25,524 bases of DNA, taken from NCBI GenBank assembly GCA_904501915.1, contig CAJGCV010000019.1:1-25524 (forward strand). The letters are read 5' to 3'. Shown here piece after piece: positions 1 through 8,306 of the stretch (position 1 is the stretch's first letter; every line of letters starts with the position of its first letter). The stretch is from an uncultured Akkermansia sp. (lineage in GTDB: Bacteria; Verrucomicrobiota; Verrucomicrobiia; Verrucomicrobiales; Akkermansiaceae). The translations under genes and the position numbers were made by a program. The notes below the pieces were generated by a model. It was not told where the DNA came from, did no database searches, and worked only from the letters and a program-made list of their open reading frames with translations.

Positions 1-1790
1 AACTCCTGGATGAAGGTGAAGATACCACCAAAGGCAGGATTGTCCAGGAAGGGAGCCACCACCGTGGCAATCACGGCGCAGACCAGCACGCCCACCTTAC
101 CCACAGCCACCAGCTGGGTGCCGGAGGCCGACTTGCCGGTGATAACCTCCTTGGACTTGTTGTACAGGTCCATGGTGAAGAGGGTGGAAGCGGAGTTCAG
201 CATGGAAGCCAGGGAGCTCACCACAGCGCCGAACAGGGCAGCCAGCACGAACCATGCCCAACCAGTGCCGGGCAGCAGTTTGCGCAGCAGGGTGGCGAAA
301 GCGTAGTCATACTGGTAGGCAGCCAGCGTAGTGGTCACGGTGTATTCCGTCACATTGGCGCGAGCGGCACCAGTAGCAGCCTTATCGATAGCCAGAATCT
401 CCCGGGCCTTAGCTTCGCGGGCAGCAATATCCTTGGCAGGAATAGCGGTCAGTTCGGCGGACTTGGCTTCCAGAGCGGGCACCTGGTCCGCAGCACCCAC
501 AGCGGCGAGGTTCTTCTTGATGAAGTCCACAGAGGAGGCAGCGGAGTCTTCGCGCACCAGACGGCTGGCGGCGATATCGTAAATCACCTTCTTACCGGTG
601 TTTTCAGCAGCCTGCACGATAGCGGCAGTGTTGGAGTCAGCCTTGGCAGCCAGATCCTCGCGGAACAGGTTGTAAGCCAGAATGCCGGGGATAATCACCA
701 CGAAGGGAATGAGAAGCTTCAGGAAAGCAGCGAACACGATACCCAGCTGGCCTTCTTCCAGGCTCTTGGAAGCCAGGGTGCGCTGCATGATGTACTGGTT
801 GAGGCCCCAGTAGAAGAAGTTGGGAATCCACAGACCCAGCAGGTACACCGTCCAGGGCATGACGGGGTCGGAGGTCTCGCGCATCATGTGCAGCTTGCCG
901 CCGATGCCGTTGGTTGCGCCTTCCACAGCGCCGTCGTTCAGGTTCATCATGCGGCTCAGACCGTCGCAGAACTGGGAACCGGTGGAGGCCAGAGCATCAG
1001 CGCTGGTGTTGGCGGTAGTCACAGCCGTGGCAACAATGTTTTCCGGCAGTTCAGTGTAGACACCCAGAGCCATGATGGCGAAGTAAGCCACAACGCCACC
1101 GCCCACGATGAGGGCAGCACCCCAGATAAGGTCGGTCCAGGCGCAGGCCTTCAGACCACCCACATACACATATACCGTGGCAGCACCGGCGATGATGAGG
1201 CAACCGGTGGTTACAGACAGGTCAAAGTACACGGATACCACACTGGCACCGGCGTAAATCACCGCTGCGGTGGGCACACCCACCAGAATAAGCAGGTTCA
1301 CCAGAGCCATGATGACGCGAGCCACACCATTGTAGCGTTCCTCCAGGAACTGGGGAATAGTGAACACGCCGCGCTTGAGCAGCATGGGCAGGAAGGTGAA
1401 AGCCACAATCACCAGCACGATGGCGGCGAGCCATTCGTAACCGGCAATGGCAAGCCCCAGCCAGTCGGCGGACTGACCGCTCATGCCCACGAACTGTTCG
1501 GTGGAGATATTGGCTGCCAGCAGGGAGAAGCCCACGAGCCACCAGCTCAGACCACGACCAGCCAGGAAGTAATCGGCTGCTCCTTTTTCTTCCTTTTCTT
1601 CAGTGCTTTCGCCAGAGTCGCTGGATTTCCAGATACCCAGGGCGATAACACCTACTACTACTACGCAGAATACAATCATTTCCCACAGGGGAAGTGCATC
1701 CTGCGCCGGGGCGGCAGCAGCGGCCTCCTGGGCCAGTGCGGTGCCGCTCATGAGCGCAAGGGCGCCCAGCATTGTCAGCATTTGTTTCAT
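1..1790 (-). CDS. Sodium/galactose symporter of the SSS family (vSGLT type), C-terminus cut by the window edge
   Basis: This is an inner-membrane solute:sodium symporter, probably importing galactose with Na+. About 596 residues are visible, and the 3' end lies beyond the window. The start is ATG at 1790; it gives a hydrophobic, signal-like N-terminus ending in GTALAQ. Hallmarks closely follow Vibrio vSGLT: AANISTEQFVGMSG and AGYEW (sugar-site Gln and Glu), WGLNQYIMQRTLASKS (Asn), FAAFLKLL (Lys) and the Na+-site stretch SSLASMLNSASTLFTMD. Substrate preference for galactose is inferred from these residues and from galK lying 17 nt upstream on the same strand. Between TM8 (ending near residue 375) and the segment before TM9 (from about residue 490) there is an Ala/Lys/Glu-rich soluble insert, much longer than the short loop of vSGLT. 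No Shine-Dalgarno sequence is visible; the leader has GAACCATCTT directly before ATG. Confidence 0.9.
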   Translation of the reverse strand, partial: MKQMLTMLGALALMSGTALAQEAAAAAPAQDALPLWEMIVFCVVVVGVIALGIWKSSDSGESTEEKEEKGAADYFLAGRGLSWWLVGFSLLAANISTEQFVGMSGQSADWLGLAIAGYEWLAAIVLVIVAFTFLPMLLKRGVFTIPQFLEERYNGVARVIMALVNLLILVGVPTAAVIYAGASVVSVYFDLSVTTGCLIIAGAATVYVYVGGLKACAWTDLIWGAALIVGGGVVAYFAIMALGVYTELPENIVATAVTTANTSADALASTGSQFCDGLSRMMNLNDGAVEGATNGIGGKLHMMRETSDPVMPWTVYLLGLWIPNFFYWGLNQYIMQRTLASKSLEEGQLGIVFAAFLKLLIPFVVIIPGILAYNLFREDLAAKADSNTAAIVQAAENTGKKVIYDIAASRLVREDSAASSVDFIKKNLAAVGAADQVPALEAKSAELTAIPAKDIAAREAKAREILAIDKAATGAARANVTEYTVTTTLAAYQYDYAFATLLRKLLPGTGWAWFVLAALFGAVVSSLASMLNSASTLFTMDLYNKSKEVITGKSASGTQLVAVGKVGVLVCAVIATVVAPFLDNPAFGGIFTFIQE

Positions 1791-1807
1791 AAGATGGTTC
1801 AGTTAAT

Positions 1808-2986
1808 TCAGGCTTGATAAAGCACTCGGGCACCTTCGCCCGGGCGGGTGATGAGGTAATCGGTCTCAATGCCCAGGGCATTGCGGTAGGCTTCAATCAT
1901 TTCTTCTGCAACCTGCTGCACGGCTTCGCTCTTGACGAGAGCTACGATGCAGCCGCCAAAGCCGCCGCCAGTCATGCGGGCACCGTATACGGATGCTGCA
2001 GAGGGAATGGTGTCGGCCAGGGAAACGAGGGTATCCACTTCACCGCAGGAGACTTCAAAATCATCCTTCAGGGAGGCGTGGGAGGCGCGCATGGCAACAC
2101 CGGCGGAATCCCAGTCGGCCTTGCCCACGGCTTCTGCAAAGGCTGATACGCGCAGGTTCTCGCCGATGACGTGGCGGGCACGGCGGTAGCAGAGGTCGCC
2201 CAGGGCGTCTTTCTTTTCCTCGAGCATTTCAAGGGTGGCTTCGCGCAGGGAGGGAACACCCAGAATGGCGCAGGCATCTTCGCAGTTCTTGCGGCGGGCT
2301 GCATAGCCGCCGTCTGCCAGGGAGTGCTTCACGGCAGAGTCGATGACGAGCACGCTCACGGCGGGGTCCGTCATGGGGATAAGCTTGTAGGAAAGGTCCT
2401 TGCAGTCGAGCATGAGGGCATGGTCCTTGCGGCCGTTGGCGGAAATGAACTGGTCCATGATACCGCAGGGTACGTTCACGAATTCGTGCTCGGTGGCCTG
2501 GCCGATGAGGGCGCGTTCGGTGGGCGTTACATCTGCTCCGCAAAGGGCTGCCAGCGCTGTGCATGCAGACACTTCGAAAGCGGCACTGGAGGAAAGACCA
2601 CCGCCGCGGGGTACGTTGGAGTCAATCAGCATATCAACGGCGGGCACATGAATGCCGCGGCGTTCCAGCATGCAGATGACACCACGCACATAATTGCTCC
2701 AGAAGGGGTCGCCGGGTTTGGTGACATCTGCCGGGTCAATCTCAATCATGGCTTCACCCAGGGCACCAATCCAGCGGTGTTTGCCGGTGGGGGAGGGGGC
2801 TACTGCAATGACATTGATGTTGTTGAGGGCCATCGGCAGCACAAAGCCGTTGTTGTAGTCGGTGTGTTCACCGATGAGGTTCACGCGGCCGGGAGAGGCG
2901 GCAATCACCGTGGGCTTGTGTCCGAAGTACTGTTCGAAGTACGGGGAAATCGTTTCTGCACTTATTTCGCGTTGCTCTAAGTCCAT
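1808..2986 (-). CDS. galK: Galactokinase
   Basis: Cytoplasmic galactokinase (ATP + galactose to galactose-1-phosphate), the first step of the Leloir pathway. It has 392 residues, the usual length. All GHMP-kinase motifs are present: the galactokinase signature GRVNLIGEHTDY at residues 33-44, the ATP-binding loop PRGGGLSSSAA around 126-136, the catalytic-base Asp in CGIMDQ (Asp178), and motif 3, MTGGGFGG, at 338-345. The ATG at 2986 is chosen because it opens the normal N-terminal region. No Shine-Dalgarno sequence precedes it. It is the first gene of a two-gene unit with the sodium/sugar symporter, which fits uptake coupled to phosphorylation. No galT or galE is visible, so those steps must be encoded elsewhere or beyond the left edge. 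Identification is secure. Confidence 0.97.
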   Translation of the reverse strand: MDLEQREISAETISPYFEQYFGHKPTVIAASPGRVNLIGEHTDYNNGFVLPMALNNINVIAVAPSPTGKHRWIGALGEAMIEIDPADVTKPGDPFWSNYVRGVICMLERRGIHVPAVDMLIDSNVPRGGGLSSSAAFEVSACTALAALCGADVTPTERALIGQATEHEFVNVPCGIMDQFISANGRKDHALMLDCKDLSYKLIPMTDPAVSVLVIDSAVKHSLADGGYAARRKNCEDACAILGVPSLREATLEMLEEKKDALGDLCYRRARHVIGENLRVSAFAEAVGKADWDSAGVAMRASHASLKDDFEVSCGEVDTLVSLADTIPSAASVYGARMTGGGFGGCIVALVKSEAVQQVAEEMIEAYRNALGIETDYLITRPGEGARVLYQA

Positions 2987-3046
2987 AGCGCAGTATGTTT
3001 ACCATATTGCGGGTGTAATGTAAATCATAAAGTCCGGGACAGTATG

Positions 3047-3074
3047 ATTATATGGATGATTTTTTCAACTTTAA
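3047..3074 (-). promoter_or_regulatory. Candidate promoter for galK and the symporter
   Basis: On the minus strand there is a -10 box TATAAT (3052-3047) and a weak -35 box TTAAAG (3074-3069) with a 16-nt spacer. It would give a leader of about 55 nt before galK. A weaker alternative, ATTACA with a 17-nt spacer and CATACT, ends only 5 nt before the ATG. The exact -10 match makes the first more likely, but the poor -35 keeps confidence low. Confidence 0.4.
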
Positions 3075-3086
3075 GCGTAGGCCGGT

Positions 3087-3120
3087 AAAAAATCCCCGCA
3101 GGCGGTAGAACCTGCGGGGA
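3087..3120 (-). terminator. Intrinsic terminator of the nuo operon
   Basis: A perfect 10-bp stem (3093-3102 with 3111-3120, TCCCCGCAGG against CCTGCGGGGA) has an 8-nt loop and is followed on the minus strand by six T residues (3092-3087). It lies about 30 nt beyond the nuoN stop codon and about 100 nt before galK, so it separates the nuo operon from the galactose unit. Confidence 0.9.
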
Positions 3121-3149
3121 TGAAAGAGGAAGGGTGATTATCGGATGTT

Positions 3150-4598
3150 TCAGCCCTGAATGAGCAGCGGCATGGTGCCAAGGTAGATGAGAGCCAGGGC
3201 GCACAGGGTGAGGACGATGCCCGTGCAGAGAGGAATCTGCAGTGCTTTGGCTCCATCCTGGGGCTTCTCCCAGTACATGGCGCGGATAATCTTGAAGTAG
3301 TAGTAGAAGCCGGAGGTTGCGGTGATAACCATGATGGGCAGCAGCCACACCAGGCCGCACCAGGATTCCATCACCTTGATGGCGGCAATGAAGGAGTACA
3401 TCTTCACCAGAAAGCCCAGGGTAAGGGGTACACCCGCCAGTGAGGCGAAGCAAACGGTGATGAGGAAGGCGGTGCGGGGATTGCTCTTGCCCAGTCCGCG
3501 GAAGGCTGCGATTTCTTCGCTGCCGCGCTGGGTGCGCACCATGGCTACGGCAAAGAATGCTGCAATGGTGGCAAGGGCGTATGCCAGCAGGTACTGGCTG
3601 ACCATGTACACCACCGGGCTGTTCAGGTTCACGAAGAAGACCATGATGAAACCAGCCTGGCCGATGGAGGAGTAACCCAGCAGACGCTTGACGTTGGTCT
3701 GGCGCAGGGCACCGAGGTTGCCGATAATCAGGGTGGCGGCGGCTACCACGGCAAAGCTCCAGATAACCAGATTGCCGATGAGGCTGCCCGGCACGGCAAA
3801 GGGTGCGAAGGGCAGAGCCAGTGCGCAGAGTACCACAAAGCCTGCGGTCTTCGAGGCTACCGCCAGGAAGCTCGTGGTCGGGGTGGGGGCACCCTGGTAT
3901 ACATCAGGAATCCACACGTGCATGGGGGCTGCACCAATCTTGAAGAATGCACCGGTGAACAGCAGGGCCGTGGCCATGAGGAAACCTATGGCAAGCGTGG
4001 GAGAACCGGCTACGCCTCCCTTGATGGCTGAAATCACCACATCTGTGCCGACGTTGAAGGTGCCGACCATGCCGAAGTACCAGGCAACGCCGTATACGAG
4101 GATGCCGGTGCTCATGGCGCCGAGCACAAGATACTTGATGCCGGCTTCGATGGAGCCCTGGTTGCGGCGGAAATAGCCGGCCAGTACGTAGGAGGTGAGG
4201 GTGATGACCTCGAGGCTGACGAAGAGCATGACCAGGTCACGTGCCTGGGTGAGGCAGAGAATGCCTGCGCAGGCTACCAGCGGCAGTGCGTAGAATTCGC
4301 CTGTGCCTTCTTCATTGCCGGCTCCGGCAATGGATTCGCAGCATATCTTGGTGTAGTCAAACGCCAGCAGCAGGGAAAGACCCGTGGCCATGGCGGCAAT
4401 GAAGCCGAACACGTCGGAGTTTTCCCCGGTGAAGAGGAAGTAGGAGGTAATGAAGCAGCCCATGGCACCAATGAAAGCATAGGCGCGTTTGGGTACTTTC
4501 GGCAGGAATGCGTCTGCCAGAATGAGCAGTGCAGCCAGACCCACCAGGGCAAATGCCGGTGTGAACTGACACCAGGTGTAGGTTGATACGATGTTCAT
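3150..4598 (-). CDS. nuoN: NADH-quinone oxidoreductase subunit N
   Basis: Antiporter-like membrane subunit N of respiratory complex I, one of the three large proton-channel subunits. It has 482 residues, typical of the family, and is almost entirely hydrophobic helices. Key polar residues are retained: Glu130 in the TM5 stretch FVSLEVITL, Lys220 in FFKIGAAPMHVWIPD (TM7) and Lys250 in VASKTAGF (TM8), matching the channel residues known from E. coli NuoN. The YSSIGQAGF motif is also present. The ATG at 4598 lies 27 nt after the nuoM stop. The leader contains no Shine-Dalgarno sequence. It is the last gene of the operon, ending with TGA shortly before a strong terminator. Confidence 0.96.
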   Translation of the reverse strand: MNIVSTYTWCQFTPAFALVGLAALLILADAFLPKVPKRAYAFIGAMGCFITSYFLFTGENSDVFGFIAAMATGLSLLLAFDYTKICCESIAGAGNEEGTGEFYALPLVACAGILCLTQARDLVMLFVSLEVITLTSYVLAGYFRRNQGSIEAGIKYLVLGAMSTGILVYGVAWYFGMVGTFNVGTDVVISAIKGGVAGSPTLAIGFLMATALLFTGAFFKIGAAPMHVWIPDVYQGAPTPTTSFLAVASKTAGFVVLCALALPFAPFAVPGSLIGNLVIWSFAVVAAATLIIGNLGALRQTNVKRLLGYSSIGQAGFIMVFFVNLNSPVVYMVSQYLLAYALATIAAFFAVAMVRTQRGSEEIAAFRGLGKSNPRTAFLITVCFASLAGVPLTLGFLVKMYSFIAAIKVMESWCGLVWLLPIMVITATSGFYYYFKIIRAMYWEKPQDGAKALQIPLCTGIVLTLCALALIYLGTMPLLIQG

Positions 4599-4625
4599 AT
4601 GTTGCTCAATGTTGGGGTGTCAGAA

Positions 4626-6101
4626 TTAAAGGCAGGTGGGGGGCACGATGCCGAAGAGTACGATGAAGGCTGCCAGGAAGCAGGCTGCCACGATGTCGAG
4701 CACGGTGAGCTTGGTAGCTCGCTCAGAAGCGGCACCCACCGGGCCTTCGAAGATGCGGAAGAAGGCGCGCAGCATGTAAATGGCGCTGATAACCAGCCCC
4801 CACAGCGCACCAAGAGTGGCAAGCTGCACCGGGCCGAGTCCGCCAAAGAAGTTTGCTACGCCGGCCAGCCAGCAATCGCAGGTTACAACAGAGGGCTTCC
4901 AGCCGGCAAAGCAGGATACGAAGATGCTGAATTCGCCCACGAAGTTTGCCAGCAGCGGCAGACCAATGGAGGCCATGCCCGCCAGCCCGAAGAGGAAGCC
5001 GAGCGCCGGCAGCTTGGTGGCAAGCCCGCCCATGGAGTCGAGCTCCAGCGTGCGTGTCTGGGATTCAATCTGCCCGGTGAGCAGGAAGAGCATGGCAATG
5101 GTGAGACCGTGAGCCAGCATGAGCAGCGCTGCGCCCTGGAAGGCGAGTTCGTTGTTGCCATTGCAGGCGATGTAGGCGGCAAATGCCAGGAAGATGTAGC
5201 CCATGTGCATGACGCTGGAGTTACCCAGCATGGTGTCAAGACGGCGCTGGGAGATGGTTACATAACCTACCCAGAGAACGTTGCCCAGCAGCATGACGAG
5301 CAGCCAGTTGTTCCAGCAGCCGAACAGTGCCTGGCACTTGGAGCCGAATACCCAGGCCAGGGTGAAGAGACCGTACAGACCGAACTTCTTGAGCACACCT
5401 GCGTGCAGCATAGCCACCGGGGTGGGGGCGCTGGCGTAGGCCGGGGCTGCCCAGGTGTGGAAGGGGAACAGGGAAACCAGTGCACCGAAACCGACCAGCA
5501 GCAGGGCTGCGATGATGCAGGTGCTGGTGGGCATGAGCCCTGCCTGTACAGAGGCAGCAAGACCGCTGAAGCTCCAGGCGTGCATTTCTGCGCAGAGAAG
5601 CAGCAGACCTGCCAGCAGCACCATGGAGGCAAGCCCCAGGTAGATGGTGGCGGTCCAGGCAATGTGGCGGCGATCCCCGCGGCCGTAACAGCCAATCATG
5701 ATGAAGGTGGGGATGAGGGCAAGTTCATGGAACCCGTAGAAGGCTACGATGTTGTCAGACATGAACGCACCGATGGCGCCGGTGGAGATGAGCAGGGCAG
5801 AAATGGCCCAGCTGCGCTCGGCATCGGCATTCGGGGCTTTCAGCCCCACAATGGCGGCAAAGGTGACCAGTATGGCCAGCAGAACCATGATGCGGCTGAG
5901 CGGAAGCGCCAGAGTCAGCTGCACCGGGGTGCCGCAGAATGAGGACAGGCACTCGCTGCAGCATTCCGGTGCAAGCACGGCATACATGCCCAGCACCAGC
6001 GAGAATGCCGCACTGATAAGGGCCGTGAGGCGTCCCGGAGTCTTGAGCAGACCAATGCAGGCTGCTGCAATCACAGGTACAAGAATAAGCCAGATAAGCA
6101 T
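4626..6101 (-). CDS. nuoM: NADH-quinone oxidoreductase subunit M, divergent form
   Basis: Antiporter-like membrane subunit M of complex I, 491 residues. Subunit identity rests on position between nuoL and nuoN and on FFHTW-type motifs (FPFHTW at 212-217, APTPVAMLHAG at 225-235). The TM5 glutamate is present (Glu126 in FHELALIPTF) and the TM8 lysines too (Lys238-Lys239 in VLKKFGLYG). However, the lysine normally seven residues before the FPFH histidine is Leu208 (LVSLFPFH), the usual WLPDAH reads WAAPAY, and the usual D-x-K-R-x-x-AYS motif reads RRLDTMLGNSS. NuoL and NuoN in the same operon keep these features, so this is specific to NuoM. The ATG at 6101 follows the nuoL stop by 15 nt. Confidence 0.92.
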   Translation of the reverse strand: MLIWLILVPVIAAACIGLLKTPGRLTALISAAFSLVLGMYAVLAPECCSECLSSFCGTPVQLTLALPLSRIMVLLAILVTFAAIVGLKAPNADAERSWAISALLISTGAIGAFMSDNIVAFYGFHELALIPTFIMIGCYGRGDRRHIAWTATIYLGLASMVLLAGLLLLCAEMHAWSFSGLAASVQAGLMPTSTCIIAALLLVGFGALVSLFPFHTWAAPAYASAPTPVAMLHAGVLKKFGLYGLFTLAWVFGSKCQALFGCWNNWLLVMLLGNVLWVGYVTISQRRLDTMLGNSSVMHMGYIFLAFAAYIACNGNNELAFQGAALLMLAHGLTIAMLFLLTGQIESQTRTLELDSMGGLATKLPALGFLFGLAGMASIGLPLLANFVGEFSIFVSCFAGWKPSVVTCDCWLAGVANFFGGLGPVQLATLGALWGLVISAIYMLRAFFRIFEGPVGAASERATKLTVLDIVAACFLAAFIVLFGIVPPTCL

Positions 6102-6116
6102 GATGGTGAAAAATGT

Positions 6117-7964
6117 TTAGAATTGGTAGGCAAGGAGGAGAAGGATGATGAGCAGACCAATGCCCGTCACCAGCGTGTAGGCCCGCAGGGAACCGCACTG
6201 AATCCAGCTGCAGAGCCAGCTGAAGCGAACGGTGAACCAGATAAGGCCCTGGCAGATGATGCCGCGGATGACGTAGGAATCCAGGAACTGCATGATGTGG
6301 GCAAAGCCCTGCTGAATGCCGCCGATGAGCACCTTGTCATACAGGGCGTCAATGTAGAGGCGGTTGCGGAGTGCCTTGGAGATGCAGTTGCCGGCCAGCG
6401 GGTCTTTGGTGCGGCCACCCAGGCCGTAGATGGCCAGGGCCAGCACAATGCCGATGGCAAGGGAACCCATGCTGACGTAGAAGGGCAGCCCGAGCTCAAA
6501 GCCGTGGGCGTGGAAGCCGTTGAAGGGAACCAGCTCATTGGCTACGAAGCCGTAGCCGGAGATAATGGCCATGACCGCCAGTACCAGCAGGGGCAGAGCC
6601 ATGGTGAAGCCTGCTTCCTTGGCGTGTTCAGCACCGTGGTCGCGGGCAGGTCCCATGAATGCCACAATGCACAGGCGCAGCATGTAGAAGGTGGTGAGGG
6701 CTGCTACACCGGCACCCACCCAGAAGAAGACCGGGTTCTTGGCCAGTGCTGCATCCAGGATGGCTTCCTTGGAGAAGAAACCAGAGAAACCGGGAATGGC
6801 GATGAGGGCGCAGGTGCCCATCATGAAGCAGAGCACAGTGAGGGGCATGCGCTTGGAAAGGCCGCCCATTTTCCAGATGTCCTGCTCGTGGTGGCAGCAC
6901 ACGATGATGGCACCGGCACCCAGGAAGAGCAGGGCCTTGAACCATGCGTGGGTGTACAGGTGGAACATGGCGGCTTCACCAGCCAGCAGACCTACGGCCA
7001 TGACCATGTAGCCCAGCTGGGAGAGGGTGGAGTAGGCCAGTACGCGCTTGATGTCGTCCTGCTGCACAGCCATGATGGCGGCAATGACTGCCGTGATGGC
7101 ACCCACCGTGGCAATAATGGTGCAGGCTGTGTCAGTAAAGGCTTCGGTGCCCATGCTCACCTGCAGGCGTACCATCATGTACACACCTGCTGCCACCATG
7201 GTGGCGGCGTGGATGAGGGCGGAAACCGGCGTGGGGCCTTCCATGGCATCCGGCAGCCACACGTGCAGCGGGAACTGGGCGGATTTACCCACAGCGCCGC
7301 AGAAGAGGCACACGATGATGACGGTGAGCACGGCCGGGGCAATGCCGGCTGCCTTGCCGCCCATGTCGGCGAAGTTCATGGTGCCGAACAGACCAAGGGT
7401 GAGCAGGATGCCCAGCAGGAAGCCGAAGTCGCCCACGCGGTTGGTGATGAAGGCTTTCTTGGCTGCCTCTGCGGCGCTGGTCTTGTTGAACCAGTGACCG
7501 ATGAGCAGGTAGGAGGAGAAACCTACCATTTCCCAGCCGATGAAGGTCATGGCCAGGTTATCTGCCAGAACGATGGTGCTCATGCTGAACATGAAGATGC
7601 TCAGGCCGGCATAGTAGCGGCTCAGGTTGGATGAGTCGCCCTTCATGTAGCCGATGGAGAAGAAATGCACCAGCAGACCAATGCCGGTGACCACCAGCAT
7701 CATGCGCATGGCAAGCGGATCCATGACCAGGCCGAGGTGCAGGCAGAGCTGCTCCAGAGAGCAGGGCATCCAGGTGTAGATACCGGGGGTACCGGTCTGC
7801 AGACCGTTGAGGTAGGCAACGCAGAGCCCGAAGGTGCCGGCTGCAGAAAGCAGCGAAAGCGTGGCGGCCATGCGCGGGTGCTTGTGGAGGCATACCCAGT
7901 CAATGGCGGCAACAACCAGGGGCAGCAGCAGGAACAACCAGGGGAGATTCTGAATCATATTCAT
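6117..7964 (-). CDS. nuoL: NADH-quinone oxidoreductase subunit L
   Basis: The largest antiporter-like membrane subunit of complex I, at the distal end of the membrane arm; 615 residues, the normal size. Family motifs are well kept: Glu145 in FIGWEMVGFSSYLLIG, Lys227 in GKSAQFPLHVWLPDAMEGP (TM7), PTPVSALIHAATMV at 245-257 and the QQDDIKRVLAYSTLSQLGYM stretch at 301-320. A hydrophobic C-terminus after a long amphipathic segment (about 520-590) fits the lateral helix HL and the final TM helix. Two ATGs lie close together (MNM); the first is taken. The gene starts 9 nt after the nuoK stop with ACC-containing leader sequence and no Shine-Dalgarno. Confidence 0.97.
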   Translation of the reverse strand: MNMIQNLPWLFLLLPLVVAAIDWVCLHKHPRMAATLSLLSAAGTFGLCVAYLNGLQTGTPGIYTWMPCSLEQLCLHLGLVMDPLAMRMMLVVTGIGLLVHFFSIGYMKGDSSNLSRYYAGLSIFMFSMSTIVLADNLAMTFIGWEMVGFSSYLLIGHWFNKTSAAEAAKKAFITNRVGDFGFLLGILLTLGLFGTMNFADMGGKAAGIAPAVLTVIIVCLFCGAVGKSAQFPLHVWLPDAMEGPTPVSALIHAATMVAAGVYMMVRLQVSMGTEAFTDTACTIIATVGAITAVIAAIMAVQQDDIKRVLAYSTLSQLGYMVMAVGLLAGEAAMFHLYTHAWFKALLFLGAGAIIVCCHHEQDIWKMGGLSKRMPLTVLCFMMGTCALIAIPGFSGFFSKEAILDAALAKNPVFFWVGAGVAALTTFYMLRLCIVAFMGPARDHGAEHAKEAGFTMALPLLVLAVMAIISGYGFVANELVPFNGFHAHGFELGLPFYVSMGSLAIGIVLALAIYGLGGRTKDPLAGNCISKALRNRLYIDALYDKVLIGGIQQGFAHIMQFLDSYVIRGIICQGLIWFTVRFSWLCSWIQCGSLRAYTLVTGIGLLIILLLLAYQF

Positions 7965-7973
7965 GCCGGTGAT

Positions 7974-8291
7974 TTAGTCTTTAAGTGAGTTGAGAGCCGT
8001 GCTTTCCACCGTGCGACGCGCACGGAACATGGCTACGATGAGGGCAAGGCCAATGGCTACTTCAGCCGCGGCAATGCCGGTGATAAACAGTGAGAGTACC
8101 TGGGCATCATACACAGGAACTCCGGCGGTACCTTGCGCACGGGAGAATGCTACCAGTGCCACGTTGGCTGCGGTGAGCATCATTTCCAGGCACATGAACA
8201 CCACGATGATGTTCTTGCGGATGAGCACTCCGGCAAGACCGATGGAGAACAGGAGTCCTGACAGAATCAGGTAATGTGCTAACGGAATCAT
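7974..8291 (-). CDS. nuoK: NADH-quinone oxidoreductase subunit K
   Basis: Small three-helix membrane subunit K of complex I, related to MrpC. It has 105 residues (family about 100). The two membrane glutamates needed for proton transfer are present: Glu36 in FMCLEMMLTAANVALV and Glu77 in GIAAAEVAIGLALIV. The Arg-rich stretch FRARRT closes helix 3. It lies 15 nt after nuoJ and 9 nt before nuoL, consistent with co-translation in one mRNA. Confidence 0.97.
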   Translation of the reverse strand: MIPLAHYLILSGLLFSIGLAGVLIRKNIIVVFMCLEMMLTAANVALVAFSRAQGTAGVPVYDAQVLSLFITGIAAAEVAIGLALIVAMFRARRTVESTALNSLKD

Positions 8292-8306
8292 GGTTGGGGA
8301 AGGGGA

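Noticed and set aside
6123..7634. Long plus-strand open frames opposite nuoL, nuoM and nuoH (for example 6123-7634, 4599-5942, 9929-11515)
   Set aside because: The minus-strand genes carry all complex I motifs. The plus-strand products are low-complexity Gly/His/Glu-rich shadows without start signals.
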